Shown one piece after another: positions 46,380 through 60,471 of a DNA stretch of 64,000 nt. The stretch is taken from positions 1,674,001 through 1,738,000 of the forward strand of contig WHUZ01000006.1 of assembly GCA_015179045.1 (NCBI GenBank). Direction: 5' to 3'. The stretch is from Kalaharituber pfeilii (lineage: Eukaryota; Ascomycota; Pezizomycetes; Pezizales; Pezizaceae). The notes under the pieces are model-generated. The model did no database searches. It was not told the origin of the DNA and saw only the letters and a program-made list of their open reading frames with translations. Within the stretch, counting starts at the first letter, position 1, and the number at the start of each line of letters is the position of its first letter. The translations under genes were made by a program, and so were the position numbers.

Positions 46380-47709
46380 GTACGTGAACTGGAAATATTC
46401 GCCGGCATCCTGCTACATCTGTTTGCATATGTCGCTTGCATTTTTGTTGAACAGATTTTAGGTCGCATTGAAGTAAGCAGTTGAGGGTAATGAGAGTCAA
46501 GTTTTTATGCAAGTACCTACGTAGTATCGACCGCCTTCTGAGACCATTTTTCTAGCCGAATGTTTAGGCGTTCAAACAAGGTGACATGCGTAATGCATAT
46601 GCCATATTGTTGGCATACTTAATGTCAGCTTGCTGTGGTTTGAAAAGAACTTTTTTGTTTGCTAATCTTCGACTCCACTATGACATCTACAGCACGTTCG
46701 AACCGTTGGCCAAGCTTCACTGAATTCATTTGAAGCTCACAGTTGGCACTTATGTCAGCGTAATTGTCAGGGGGCTCTGTGAACATTGTTCGCCATAATC
46801 ACTATGTCATCTCGCTGTTCACTTTGTCTTCTAAATTTATTTTCTTCTCGTAATATTGGTATTCGTGAAACACAAGATGTAGTCCTTCCCTACTATTCTA
46901 TGTTTTTACAATCTACTGTACCACAGAGAACCGAGCGTTTAGCGTTTAACCACTCGTTTGCTCCACGTATTCCTCCGCACGATCTCTCAGCAGAAGACCT
47001 ATTGTGCCGAGGGGCTGCGGGCACTATTTTTTTTCGTCCTGCTGCTCACACCGACCGTCTTCGGTGCTTATTTCCTCACCTTTCCCACCCTAGTTTCTGT
47101 TTCTCTTCTAATTCTCCTACCTCCCCCTATATCAAAAACATAGACAAACAGATCTAGAGTCAGCCATCCCTCAACTACAAAATGACGATACTGCACAAAG
47201 TAAGACACATTTGGGAGAAATAAGGTTCATAACCTTTGAATACGATCTCACTCGCCGCACCGATCCCATGTCAACCAGTAAGGGTTAACCTCCTGCCTAG
47301 CAAAACTTTTCAGCGCAGCGTGATTTAGACCAGAGACCAATCCTTTGCGTACATCCCGCTCGCTCTGGAATCCAACACCCAACTTAGTCAAGCTTCCCCC
47401 GGCCGACCAATGTTATATTCTTGGTCCGCTGGAGCCGCCATACCATTCCATAAGTTGCTCGCTTTTAAGAGGGTTCACCAGGGTTAGTCCAACATATTTT
47501 TCTGAAAGATGAACTATAATTGCTCAGGTTCAATACGATTAAAGTATAATTCGTTTGGCGCTTAAGTAAATTCTACCATTTCCATACTGCTCCCAATTCG
47601 TCCCTCCCTTTGATGTCCGCTAGTAGTTACTCACGATGGTACTTTAGCTATATTACATTGCATACTGTAGGCACTTCCTTTGGTTCAGTACCCGTATGCA
47701 GCGAACTAC
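46380..47709. other. No gene; contains one unit of the 38-kb tandem repeat
   Basis: About 47350-47490 is a lone, diverged unit of the repeat at 37975-38620. A 123-codon frame at 46786-47157 has no domain features. Confidence 0.35.
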
Positions 47710-47721
47710 ATGATACTATAT

Positions 47722-47771
47722 ATCGCCATAGCCCCCAGGGGGGCACGCGATCAATGATATAAAAATAAACT
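47722..47771 (+). mobile_element. Family B mini-retroposon with imperfect 12-bp target-site duplication
   Basis: ATCGCCATAGCCCCCAGGGG, GGGCACGCGATCAATGATAT and a short A-rich tail, between ATGATACTATAT (47710-47721) and ATGGTACTATAT (47772-47783), one mismatch. The CCC/GGG pairing is kept with the loop CCA. Confidence 0.75.
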
Positions 47772-47783
47772 ATGGTACTATAT

Positions 47784-50307
47784 GACGAAGCTCAACTAAC
47801 GTGCGTATGTTAGCTACTTGCGTACATGCTCCGTACGCCCTGCCCTTCTCCTCTGCCTACGCCCCTACTCCCAGCTCCCCAATCCCTCAGCTCAAGGCCT
47901 GTCATCACGGGACTCCCTGCCCCTCTCATTTCCATGCAAGGCCTCCTCCATCGTCATGTAACTAATCCTAACCTAGTCTCGTAACATCCTAACCCCAACC
48001 TGTAATTTAAAGCTTACCTAGCATCTGTATACGCAGGTGGACACGAGACTAGCATGTAGCTAGGCATCCAACTGAACTACTGTACCACTGATACCAATAG
48101 AGAGTAATAAGTTTCCAAATATTTCATTATAATTTCTTTTTTCAAAAGTTCATGTGCATCGTTAACCATTTTGCTTGGAAACTTCTGTACATTGATGTCA
48201 TGATCATTCGATTACTAGTACTTACTTCTAGGCACCTGTACTAGGTTAAATACCTAGGCGTCCAATACAATCTGTAGCATACAGACATGACGAACTTTAA
48301 TGTAGCGTGGAACGCAGCTGGGTTGACAAGGATTCAACGGGTATGTGGATTAGAGTATATGCGTTCTGTATATTAGCTATCTAGAGGAAGGCCACGGGTG
48401 CGTTGTCGTCACTGAGCTGAGTTCGAAGACGGCAGCCTAGTTCGTCCCGGGAGGAGGAAAGGGAGTGAAATACGTCAGTTGGTTCGGTTGAGAGTAGAGG
48501 AGCTGGATGGTGTCCAGTGATCGTGTAAAGATGCTTTTGCATGTTGTCATTGACAGGCGGTAATGGATCCTCTGTTACCTAGACCCTGGCGATCTTGTTA
48601 GTTTGGGCGCTCGGGCGTAAAAACGCACATCGATGGTGCCTTTTCCCCTCATCCTTAGTCAATGGACCCCAGGCGCGGCAAAAAGTAAACAAAAGTAGCA
48701 TAAGTTTACGACGTAGTAGGCGTTTCGTTCAAGCATTTCGTTCAAGCCTTGGACGTCACGGCTGCAGCGGCGTTCATTGTGCCCTGTATTGTATGTACTG
48801 CTCGAGTAGTCCATCGATTTATGCATGCGTGATGACGTCAAATTACACCGGAAAACTGGTTGAAGTGTTTCCCAGCATGGAAAGCATGGATATGAGGTTT
48901 TGTGCGACGTTGCAGCGCATGCAACACTTAGGTTGAAGGGTCCCCCCCAACAGGACCCTAGCTTGTCCCTTTCTCTGAGAGTTGAGAGCATGTTGCTAGG
49001 CAGATATGGAAGAAAAGCGGAGTGTTGTAATGTCGCTACATACAACATCATTGTTAGAGTCAGCGTGTTATTATTTTTATTTTACCATTTGAGGATTACG
49101 TATGTAAAATGTTCTTGTTTGGGGTGTTGTTCCATGGTTATAGAACTGTGAGAGCATACAAAGAATTTTGTAAACGTTGGATTTCATTTCCGCAAAAAGG
49201 AAATACCTACAGTTTGACATGCGTATGCTCATGTACTCAGATACAGGGGAATAATATTGCATCACAAAAACAGTCGGCGCCCACGCAAGCCCGCACGGAC
49301 AGTGTAACCTGCAATCAGTTCCCCTACACCCGAGTAGCGATTGGCCGGCGCTGGTGGGCCGCGCATGTTCTTAGATGATTGAAAACGTGTGGAGGGGTAA
49401 GAGATGGAGGGGGGCGCGGGGATGGCTGAACTGAATGACGGTGGGTCAGCTGCAGGGAAGCAGAGGCAGGGGTCAGCGAAGCGCTTGACAGGACAGCTGC
49501 CGACATGGGCTAAACAGGGTAATACAGGCCCCAACACCAACTACCGCACTGACGAGGCAGATCAGACGAGCAGGGGGACGGGAGGAAAGATTCTAGAACC
49601 CAGACTGTACTTCTATCTTCGCGCGTGTCATATGCGGTTCATTTTTGAAATACCCTGCATAAGCATGTGGAAGCCTTGATGGGCGGGGCTTCCTGGTGGG
49701 GATCATTGGATGAGCCATGTGGGCAAACAGGGCTAAGGTGAGCCACCTATTAGCAGCATTTAAGGTAAGCACATGTGAAAGAAGCCACTGAGATGAGGAG
49801 TTGAGATACTTTATTCTATTTGGCGGAGTTCGAACGGGCGAAACGGATTCCAGAGTATACTTAGGACAATAGAATATGAATAACAAATGTCGCCGATACG
49901 TTCGGGAACCTTTTGTTGTGAGGCTGACAGGCAGGGAGCTATTATTGTACACATTAATTATTATTATTGCGATTCAGGGCGGTATTCCATCGCCACAGCA
50001 GTTGTTCATCTTGGCGCCACCCCAGGCGTCGCGACCGGACGGGAACGGATCCGTGAACATGGATCGGAATACGGACTCGCATCGGAGGAAACGGAACGGA
50101 ACGGGGAATATTGCGGGAGCAACCTAGTCTGGGGAGCAACCATGATCAGCGCGGGAACGGAATAATGGGAGAGTTGTTAGCTTACTAAGTGCACACTCAC
50201 ATACAGTACCTAATCACGTGCCCCCCAGTACTCTCTTCTCATCGGCAACAGATGAAGTTGAACCATCAATTAACGGCTTTACATATATTGTCAACTTTCT
50301 TCTCTGT
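47784..50307. other. No gene identified
   Basis: Short unrecognised open frames only, the longest being 130 codons on the minus strand at 48659-49051. No exon-intron pattern that I can support. Confidence 0.3.
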
Positions 50308-50375
50308 CCCTACCATACGCCGATAGCCTATATGCGGGGTTATGTGACCAAAATGAATAAATAAATAAATAAATA
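50308..50375 (+). mobile_element. Family A variant mini-retroposon
   Basis: CCCTACCATACGCCGATAGC, CTATATGCGGGGTTATGTGA, CCAAAATG and an (AAAT)n tail. Same subfamily as 15252-15304, with the stem-extending GCCGATAGCC loop. No target-site duplication seen. 50376-50747 shows nothing supported. Confidence 0.6.
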
Positions 50376-50758
50376 CCGAACTTCAGTTGCTCCCCCCACA
50401 GCGCACAGTCTATTTCCTCATCCTCATCTGACATCTCTTCCCCATCCTCGCCCCTGCCATTCCGATACCCCAGCAGAATACTTCCATCGTCCTTCATCTT
50501 CCTGTGCTGAATTTCCCCGTGGTACGAGGACGCTCCTTAACTATGGTGCCGGAAGTTAAAAAAAGCGGACATGTTGTAACATTGCCAGCCCGCGTTAGTA
50601 AGCAGCACCATACGTGTCAGTTTGCTGGTAAGAATTGTGAGCAATCGCACTTTTCAGCCCCTGAAGGTCGCTTACACGGTCGCAATCACAGCTTCCCATG
50701 CTCGCAATCTACAGCTCCTCGCACTCGCACCACTTAACTGAACTTGTAGTTACTTTTC

Positions 50759-50807
50759 ATCGCCATAGCCCTTAGGGCGGCACGCGAGTAATGATATTAA
50801 AAAAAAA
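50759..50807 (+). mobile_element. Family B mini-retroposon with 11-bp target-site duplication
   Basis: ATCGCCATAGCCCTTAGGGC, GGCACGCGAGTAATGATATT and about 10 A, bounded by AGTTACTTTTC at 50748-50758 and 50808-50818. The cleanest minimal family B copy: 49 bp in all. Confidence 0.9.
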
Positions 50808-50819
50808 AGTTACTTTTCG

Positions 50820-53800
50820 GAACAATAGCACCTGAGTCTTACAATAAAAGGAATAACGCTAATAGATGTGACAGAAGATGCCTCGAGTAAGCAAAAAAAA
50901 CGCCGAATTGCTTAAGCTAAAGCTCAATTTCAGCGACAAGAACGCAGAGAAAATGCGAGCGCTTTGCAACTTGGAAGTTTAGTGGAGGTTATACCTATTG
51001 TTATAGAGAGCTCAAGTTCTTCAAGGGAGCATTTTGAGGATGAAGAGAGTGATCAAGAGTTAGTCATGAGGAGATGATGTTTTTAAAGAATTAACAAAAA
51101 AATGCTTCACTTGCCTATACCACACATTTGAAGTACTACCATGGTAGTGAACCTTCAAGGCTACTCAAGGCTTCTCTTTCTATTTCAGATACCTCTAACT
51201 CCGTATTTGGTGTTACTATAATAAGTGCCTTCGTACTATGCAGGCATATAACGATGGCCATCAATATTGAACGGAGGCATCAATATGGTACAGAGGCCTT
51301 CAAAAATCATGCTATATAAGAGCCACAGGCGGGTGCGAGAGGGGATGCTTTGTTGATGACTAATCCATTTGTATGAGGCTTGGCATGTAACATCTTGTAG
51401 ATTTCCTAACAAAGGAAATTACTTTGAACCTCATCAGTTTTACAACGAATAAAGATTTCGCCATGAAAAAAACATAGAATGATAGAGCGTCCCAAGTACT
51501 GTAGATTTTTGATACTTCTACCTTAGTTCATGTCATGTTGTGGGTATTGATAGGTTTTGCGTTGGGTTGGTTGTATCGCAATTTCCATGTCTACTTTTAA
51601 CTTCTGCGCTTTTCGCTTTCTAGGTGTAGCGACTGTAGTTGGGGTGACAACGGAGTCTTCCCGTCAGCCACTCCCTGCCGAATGTATCCAGTCAATCAAG
51701 TACCCATCAAGACAATTTCTCTCCTGCATATCAAATAGGATTTTTTAAAGATCCAGTCTCCCCAGTGTGGTGACATCGCACTGGGGAATAACTTCTTGAG
51801 AGTCGGAAAATAATAATTCCCTTAGTACTCACCCCATCTACCACAACATGTGCTGCCGTAAGCAAATAACCTTTACATATAGGATATTAAAAAGTTCTTT
51901 TCTCATTTTTGTATTGAGGGAAACGCATGACATCTCTTCACCTCAGGCCAGAGAACAAATCCGAAGGATCTGTCATAGTAAATCTTCGGTGGCAATGACT
52001 GCTGGCATGTTCGCCGACCCTTTGAGGTGTTCATAAAGTGAATGGTTCATCCTGTCTCCTTCAATTAATTCCAGGGCTTGCTGCTACTGCACCCGGTCGG
52101 TTTGTGAAAGTATGTGGCGCACTTGTACTTGCATCTCCGACAAAGACAACAACCGCCGACACATTAATCAGAATGGTACCTAGTGACATATCCTGGTTCT
52201 CTGAGAAGACGATGACTACCGGAATGGAAAAAGTGGCTGAAAAACCAACTTCCAACAATGTGAGGCAAAAGTTACATGAGATCAGAAAAAAACGGTTGAT
52301 GGTTGGGAATGATGTAGTAAAGGAATTGTATAATCTGAGTACCACATACCCCTGGAGCGACGACAATTGGAGAACATTTTGAACGCACTCAAGAGAGGTC
52401 CAGTCAGCCTGAGGTCACAAGCGACGGAGTGTGCGATGCTGAATGACTCTAGAGACTACCGCAATATTATCGGCTTCGGCGGTTTGTTCTCCATAAATGA
52501 GCCACTCAACTGCAGAAGAGACATCGGTCCAGGTTAGAGAGATTCGAGGCTGTGGCTTAGCAAAATTGTAGAAGTCGGCTATGCCAAGACCCTAGAACTG
52601 TCAAGAATGCCTCATAAGGGACCAGGCTACGTAAGGGACCCCGATGTAATCTCAAAAAAAGTGCCCAGACAGTGTTCATAGTCAGCCCCGCCTTTATTCA
52701 AGGACGATTGGGCCAGAGCGTGAATAAGCTGCTGTCAGCGGTGGTCTGATGGTGCCACCGAAGAATGGATGCTTTGTCAGCAGTTATGCCAAGCCGCTTC
52801 CCTGTTGTGGGGAGAAAATTCAGATGGGAAAGCAGCGGGGTGGCACGTGACTGAGGTGAGGAAGACTACCAAAGAGGGAAGGCTGGGTGGATGAGAAGAT
52901 GTAGAAGGAAAGCCAACTGGGGCATCCTGTACATAGCCAAAGTCCCTTCATTCCACTCCTAACCAAACAATCCACTGTAACCGTTCTCGTTCCCCAGAAT
53001 TCTCCGTGCTTTTCATCTCCCTTTAATTCCTCTACTCCTGCGTCGGTCCCTATCTACATCTCACCCAGAGAAAACTAAGCCTCTCTTCATCCCAAAAGGT
53101 ATAACTAAAATTTTGGCTTTCCTACTTGAATCATATACTTCGAATTAAAATTTTCCAACTCTAGAAAACTCTGCCATCACACGCACCAATGCCTATGCGC
53201 ATATCCTGGGACATAGGGGACTACAAACCTCGAGTCAACGGAGGGCAAAACAGCTCAGCGTTGGAAACTGTCATGGAATTTAAAGTTTTGTCTGGTATAT
53301 ATGATTTAAGACCAATCGTGGAAAGTCGAGCCTAGCTCAGCGGCAGTACCCGCATTCGCCACCATCGGGAAGAAGGGCCGCTGATAATCAAGCTCCTGGT
53401 CTCAGAACCACGCGACGGTGTCCATAGAACATCATTCCACTACAAGCCCTTCCATGAGGGTTAATAGAAGGTTCAGCGTTTAGTTTCAGTGTGGCCTCAT
53501 TCACGAAGAACGTTTCCTCAAAAGGAAGTGATTCCGCCTACGGTTCAAAACAGGGGCGGGCGTTAATGAGTCGCCGACTTTGTGATAAAGTCTGGCGCCT
53601 CTGAGCCCCTCCGCTGACTGCGTCATGACGCCCGATAGTGGCTTGCAAGAGCGAACGTAAGTAGTACATAGTATTAGAACTCTATTGGCATTCCGGAATT
53701 ATATTAATCCAAGTTTAGACAATTTTTCTATTGACGTAAGCGACGAAAAAACATCGTCGATCATTGGGAAAATGTGGCGTGAGGCTAGGGTGAATGGATA

Positions 53801-56800
53801 CGGCTAGGGTGATTGTGCAAATATGGCAACTCAACGTAGAAACCACGTGATGCTAGATTGCCCATTATATTTTCAGGAGAGGAGGGAGTTGTTGATTTCA
53901 ATTGGCGTTATGGGTAGTCTGGGCACGAGACTACGTTATGGGGAGATTCTCATATGGTTGGGGCTCGGAAGTTTGGTTTTGTTTTCTTGGCTTGCATAGT
54001 TTCTGTTTTTCCTTCAAAGATATCTTGACTTGCATACGGAGTACTGGTTATTATTGATTTCGTATGTATATCTATCCGTACTTTCTTTATTGTCTTGTCT
54101 ATTCTTGTTAATACCATTAAGGCAGAGGAAACGCCTCAATGGCCTTTAGTAATAAATAAATAATACCTGTTGCGGCAGAATCAATTGGTACGTCCAACCA
54201 CAATTGTTCAGAAATGTCGCCACACGATGGCCACTTGTGCTGTCCTTCAAATCTTTCGGCGCGCACCTCAGCCAACTGAGACTGATTCACCTGTACTCTA
54301 CAAACCCAGGATTGTCGGAGGTAAAAAGAAGAGAGCGGGGGTTGCAGAACAGGGGAAACCCAGTTTCCTTTGTAAGCTAGTCGCATGTACCTAGTCCTTG
54401 AATACAGTACATATGCATACTTACGAGAGCTAAGCACCCATCGGGGACATAAAAACGATAAAGATGTGGGTCGAAGAGGACGAAACGAGCTATAGCTCCA
54501 GTAACTTAGACCCACCCCACTCAAATCTTCCGTTAGGATCGTCAGAGAGTACTTAGTACTTCAGACACATCGTGTGCTGCCAAGAAGTGCCAAGACCTAG
54601 TATTTCCTCAGGATCTTTTCCTCTCAGTGGTTGGCCAGGACCTACGGCAAGAAAATCCCATCCCATAAAACTAAACAAAAAAAAAAAAAAAGAAGAATCA
54701 GTTATATATAGACCCTTTCGCCAACGCCAACATTCATTCTCACGTATCAATTGGGCGCCGTCGCTCGGGACAAATGCAGGGATACAAACCCCACATAAGT
54801 ATACCTTCAGGAAATCCCTTCCTCAGTGAGTACTCCGTAGAAGAAATTCGACATGTGAAAATAAAACCCAGCATCTTGATCAGCATGACGGGATGAATCA
54901 CAAAGATAATAAAACTCTGAATAGGTTTTTCTATAACTTCGCGGTCCTGAGTTCCATACTTCCTTCTAACCTGTAGTGTATATATAGCAAAAAACGACAT
55001 ACACTAAACACGGCACTTCCCCGCGATACAGACACAAGTAGGTAGGTATCTGTCAAGTACCGAACTAAAAACTTACTTATGCAAGTATGAGTTACCCGTG
55101 ACATCATAGATAAGTTTTTCATCAAACCGCGAGCCAAATGACTCGAAAAAAAGAAAGAGTCTATATATACAACTCTAACATACGTAAACCTACCATTTCG
55201 AATTTTTGAAATTTTGTTTCAAACACAAATACATTAGAACCTCCGGTGTTGCTGTTGCTGTTTGTTTTTACATTTTAAATCTCGCGCTCCCAATCGACCC
55301 ATCAGGTCGAGTACGTTGCGTGTAAGTACTTAAAAATAAAACACTTTCCACAGATTGAAAAATTCTAAAATTGCCAGATCACATATCAACTTCTTTTAAA
55401 TAAAAAAAATAAAAAAAAAAAAATAAAACATTTGTCGCTTCTCATTCCCCCCCCCCCCCCTTATTCCTGTTTCTTTAAAAAAAAACGTATGATAGCTGTA
55501 ATAACAGGCATGTCCCAGAAAAAAGCAAAACAAGCTCAAGGTAACAAAAAAGGTTTTGGAAAAAAATAAAAAAAAGTTTAACATAAATAGTCAATAAAAT
55601 TAAATTAAAAATAAATAAAAAGTCAAATTTCTTTCTCCCACATGTTGCTCTCGTGCCCACCGCGTCCGTTTCCACATGTCTATTCTGCAAACCATGTGCA
55701 TCGCATCACAATCACACATCACATTCTGCAAGCGCAAGCTGATCTCAGATCCCGATAGATTCACACAGATCACCATTGAGCGCGAGAGCATCACAGATCT
55801 TTATTTATTTCAAGAAAATCGGTTCCCGCATTTGGAAAAAATAAAAGGAAATAAAAGGAAAGAAATAAAAGAATGACAAATGATAAAATAGTCGCTCGCC
55901 TTTTTTTTGGAATCCGAACACAAAGAGTAAAAAGGGAGCCAAAGCCCGAACCAAAGCCCGATCCGATGAAAAGAGAGCCCAAACTAGGAAATGACTTTGG
56001 AAATATGCAGTATACAAAGGTGAAAAGAAAGTCAAACGCAAAAATAGAAACTTAAGCACAAAAAAAGGTGTCATTTGAAGCCCGCGCTGCCTTCCGCGTT
56101 GCGGACTTGCCATGATAGCTTTTAGAACTGTATTGTAGTTTATTAATAAACTACCCCCCCTCAAGGTTAACACGTTACAAGGAGAGTAAAGAAAACCAAT
56201 AAAAAATAGAAGGGAAATAAATGAGAGCTAGTGAAATTAGTCATTACAGATGACTGGCCATCACAGACGCAGGGGCATTCCCAAACTCAAGGCAACCAAA
56301 CTAAACCCAAGGCGCACCAGTCAGGGTCCTCTGGCTCGCCAAAACTAGCCCAGACCGGAGGCTTGGATGTGACCTGGGCGACAACCCGCAGCAATGCCAA
56401 CCAATTTCATCACTGAAATTGCGCGGAACAACAATTCCCCCACCTCATCCCACCCCCATCTTCAATCTCATCGCATCTGCCAACACCAGCATTCACATCG
56501 CCATCTCGAGTCGGAAAAGTCTCAACATCCCGTCGTGGAATCTGGCGTCGCTGGTCGTTCGCAGTTCCAAAAAAGAAATGAAAAACTGAAAAACAAGAAA
56601 TCTCAAAAAGACTACTGTCTTGCTGTCGATGCGTTCGTTGTCCGTTTTTTCGAGCCTAAGGGTCGGCGCCTCCCGACGGTTCAATAGACAAGATAAGAGG
56701 GAGAGCCCTGCATTTGCCCCCCAGCGACTCTCCCCTTCCCAGTGCCTTATCTTCATGCCCCAAAGGTTCCCGTGATCAAAGCAGGCTCCGTCTTTAGGAA

Positions 56801-57104
56801 ACAGAAAATTGTTCTGTCATGGAGTGATAATAGGAAGGCTCACAACGGTCGATTAAGCCTTATACCGGTCGATGAGTAGAGATGTACGATTAGTATGGCA
56901 GTTCCCACATCAGGTTGCTATAACATCGTACCCGCGTTGCTCTTTCGGTGTCGATTTATCGGTATATGGGTGTTCCGGTGTTGTATTAAAACAAAGAAAA
57001 ATGCCTCTTGTAAAACACGTGTTCTTGTATGCCTCTTCACTTGTACTATTGATCGGAAAAGGGTCAGTTTGTTTCTTCTGGGGTTTCTGAGAAGCCAGGC
57101 TGGT
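50820..57104. other. Long stretch without a supported gene
   Basis: 50870-51330 carries charged, broken fragments (KNAELLKLKLNFSDKNAEK) that may be an old transposase remnant; this is not assured. 52038-52382 is a 114-codon frame of unknown nature. About 53326-53360 (GAGCCTAGCTCAGCGGCAGT) looks like a tRNA 5' arm without a cloverleaf. 55400-55620 is A/T-rich with a C run at 55447-55460. Confidence 0.3.
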
Positions 57105-57206
57105 TCATACATAGGATGCGAACATTCCAGCTGGTGCATCTGGCAAATCCGGAGTTGGCAACCTTGGAGGGGTAGGCCTCGGTGGTGGAGTAGATGCGTC
57201 CGGCAT
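57105..57206 (-). CDS. Possible proline-rich first exon or 33-residue peptide
   Basis: On the minus strand an ATG in good context (TTTAAAATGCCGG) starts MPDASTPPPRPTPPRLPTPD, then LPDAPAGMFASYV and TGA. It follows a CT-rich leader of about 200 bp that looks like a fungal 5' untranslated region. GTATGAACC overlaps the end, so a splice donor after SY is possible, with the gene continuing below 57100; I could not find a convincing next exon. Function unknown. Confidence 0.3.
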   Translation of the reverse strand: MPDASTPPPRPTPPRLPTPDLPDAPAGMFASYV

Positions 57207-60200
57207 TTTAAATGTGGTTTCTTAGGAAGGTGGCAAATATGAGTTGTTATCGAGTAGTGATAAGCAGTCTAGCTAGGATAGCAGGCAGAGCAGAGATAGA
57301 GGGGCACGGATAGATGGGCAAGAGTGTATGACGGGATATGTGAGTGCGAAGGGTTATCGAGAGTAGAAGTTAAGCTGCGGAGATTTTGGTGCAGTTTGTT
57401 CGACTTATTTAGATAATTGCTGGTCAGAATGATGCTGTTGAGTTTGAGTTCGAAACGAGAAGCCTCTCAGGCCAGACACTGGAGTTATATACCTAGATTC
57501 GAGCTGCCAGTGCTGCGGCGGACTGAGCACGTGTGGGCTAGTGCTCAATCGCAAGTGGTGCGAGCCAGTGAGATGGATGACTGAGCCGGAGTGCATTGGG
57601 AGCGATGCAGTCAGTCAAGCTCGAGCCTATGACTCTTCCTCCCCCCCCCCCCCCCCCTTCCGCCCTCCTTCCCTCCCCCGTTCTATGACCGTCCACCTTT
57701 CTAGCCGTTAGTACCGGTAGGTACTAGTAGCTAACAAACCACCGTGACCCATGCAGCGCCATGCAGCAGGCTGCCGCAACCAGGAGCTCGGTACTGCACT
57801 GCTCCGCAGCTGCACACAGGCAACCCTGCCATGGTTGCCCCATCACGGAGATCGGTCCAAGCCCCCTGCACCTATGAGTTTGGCGTGCTCATCCACATCG
57901 ACATAGCAGCATGGTACATGTGGGGATGAGAAACAAGCCTATGTCATGGCCACAGCAGCCTCGTAAGAGGGCGTGTGATGTCCCCAAGTTTCCAAGTTTG
58001 CACCCTGGCACGGAGGATTGAAGCCCAGAGAGTGGAAGATAATATACCAGCCAATATTGTGGAATCAACGTGTCATTATTGGATTTTCCTCCTCTCCTGT
58101 GTTGATACAATGGGGCTGCACAGTGATGCTGCGGCGTCCGTGAAGGCTATACATGTAGCAACAGGCAGAGCCTTGCCCGATAATGGCCGCGCTGCCTCGC
58201 TATTTCACGGAGATTGACTAGAACAGCCGTTTCATCCAATGCGAAACTAGTCTCGTGCTAGTATTCGCGGAAGTCCAGCAGAATTACAGGGCGTGGGCTG
58301 TGCCCGCGCCAAATTGCGCCAGGAAGACAGCGGACAGCAGCACATTAACGGATTTGGCTTGGATCCTGAGGCTTCGCCCTGCATGTCATCCACCTGGATC
58401 CCTGCTTATGTATTTGAATATGCAACATCGTTGCTTGCACGTAAGACATCATAGAGTCATACCCGCAACTCATCAAGCAAGCTAGGAAAAAGCCAGCGGT
58501 ATATATCGTTTGAACACTCCTTTTAAAATCAAATGTCCAAAATTCTGTCCATGTTAACGCTGCCCTTGTTACATGCATCATTCGCTCTGTTAGAGCCTCA
58601 TTCACCAGCAATTTCCTGTCCAAACTCAAGCCCGATTTCGTTCGAAATATCAACAAGGGGTACGATATCCAGAACCCGCGCAAAATACCAGTTTAGCAAC
58701 AAGAAATACTCTAATTGCCACGGTTCGAATTCAGAAGTACTTCCAATATCGCTTGTGACTGCGGGGTATCACCCTTCAAAATTTCAGGGTGTTACTCATA
58801 TCTGTCGGACTACGTGGTCTCGCCAACTACGTACTTGGTATTCCTTGGTCAGCACTCAGATCACATCACAAACGACAACAACAACCATGCCTGAGGATGT
58901 TGCCTACCACATGCGACGCAGAACACCATGCTACCCTCGAAGTTTGTCGAAACAGAAATCATCGAAGATGCGAATGTCAACGATCAAACAAAGTGGGTTG
59001 CATTCAGTACGTAGTCAGCAGCTGGTACGAAAGTGCATATTACTTACCTTTTCTGACCCTTGCGACATACGACTCATAGCTGATTTTTCTCTGATTCGCT
59101 TTCTGAAAGCTTAAAGGGAAGTGGGGTATGTACCATCTTCAAGCCAATCAAACTGAATCATTCATTCTGCGCCAGGTACTGTCAGATTTTTTTAGGACAA
59201 ACAAACATAAACTCACTCCTTCGGTGATTTACCTTTTTACTTTAATACGTTTTGCTGCGCAATTCAGTCATTCCGGCGACACTCTCGGCGATCGGACTAT
59301 CCCTGTTGGGGCGTGGGAAGGACACCGTTACCTACATAGTAGTCACCAAAAGAGTATTTGCAGGGATTCGCGTCGCCCCACCAACGCCAAACAACAGTAA
59401 CAAATAGGGTGGCTGGCAGAACAACGGAAAACTCGAAGCAGTGAGCGCGTAAAGTGGTTCTTTTATGACACGACTCGAGGTTCGTGTCATTGCGAAAAAC
59501 GCGTCATCCAGAATTCAGCAAACATTCGATCGACGAGCGGCCGGGGTAGTGTTTTTGCACACAGCCCCTTGCCTGATGATCCCAATTCCTTATACCAATT
59601 GGCAATTTGTGACGGGATTCGAAGTGCCAAGGCGTCGGGTGTGGTATGATTTGGGGATTGAGTACGCTGGTGGACTACTAATTTTTGCTTCCATGGCCAA
59701 ATGAGTTACTGTTAACATTAACCTGGTTGCATCATACCTTGAGGAGGGACCATGTATGGGCGTGCAGAAACCTCCTAGGAAGATCCCACAGGGCTGCTGC
59801 AGCTGCCTGTCTCAAATGTCAGGGAGTGGAACCCAATCTAGCTAGATGCGTGCGAAAAAAAAAAGGAAAAGGAGCAGCGAAAGGAAACGAATAGGAATTA
59901 GGCTAACATTGCCATGTTTACGTACCTGCTTCCTTCTTGAATGTGTGTCTAAAGTCCGAGTATAATAAACACTTCCCTGTGCATAAACGTAGTGGTGTAA
60001 TTGCATATTTCTTGAAATGGTAAGTTAACTTTTGTACTGAAATGGCATCCCTTGACCGTAAAAACAAATGGGTCGAGCGGGGACACCTTATTGCTAAATG
60101 CTTTGTCCTTGTCGCTTAGCTTCGGACCAGGCGGTTGAGTTTGAGAGTGTTTGTGTGGCTGGTGGGTGCATTATGCGAGGGGGTTCTCAGTACAATGTGC

Positions 60201-60457
60201 TGTTGAAATCTCAATTGGAATCCCTAAGATACTGAGCTGTATATTCAATCCTGCTCTGCCTACGCCGGAATACCAGGTGCTAATAGTTAAGTCGAAAATT
60301 CCTGAGAAACGCTTCGCAGCTAGTTGTCAAGCTGGATGTGGGTATCTTGAATCAGCAGAGTGTATTTCTTTTTCAAACTCCACGCCCAGCTTAAAAAATT
60401 TACAGCGATGTAGAAAAAGCAACTGAAAAACGTCACCTTCGAAAAGCCTGGCGGAGT
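57207..60457. other. No gene identified
   Basis: Contains a C run (about 57641-57657) and a 193-codon frame at 58533-59114 without recognisable features. A possible short exon starting at the ATG after CAGAACACC (58921-58932; MLPSKFVETEIIEDANVND) is too weak to call. Confidence 0.3.
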
Positions 60458-60471
60458 GGTGAAGAGACATT

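Noticed and set aside
58887..59114. Possible short exon beginning MLPSKFVETEIIEDANVND
   Set aside because: Plausible start context but the frame closes quickly and no supported downstream exon was found.
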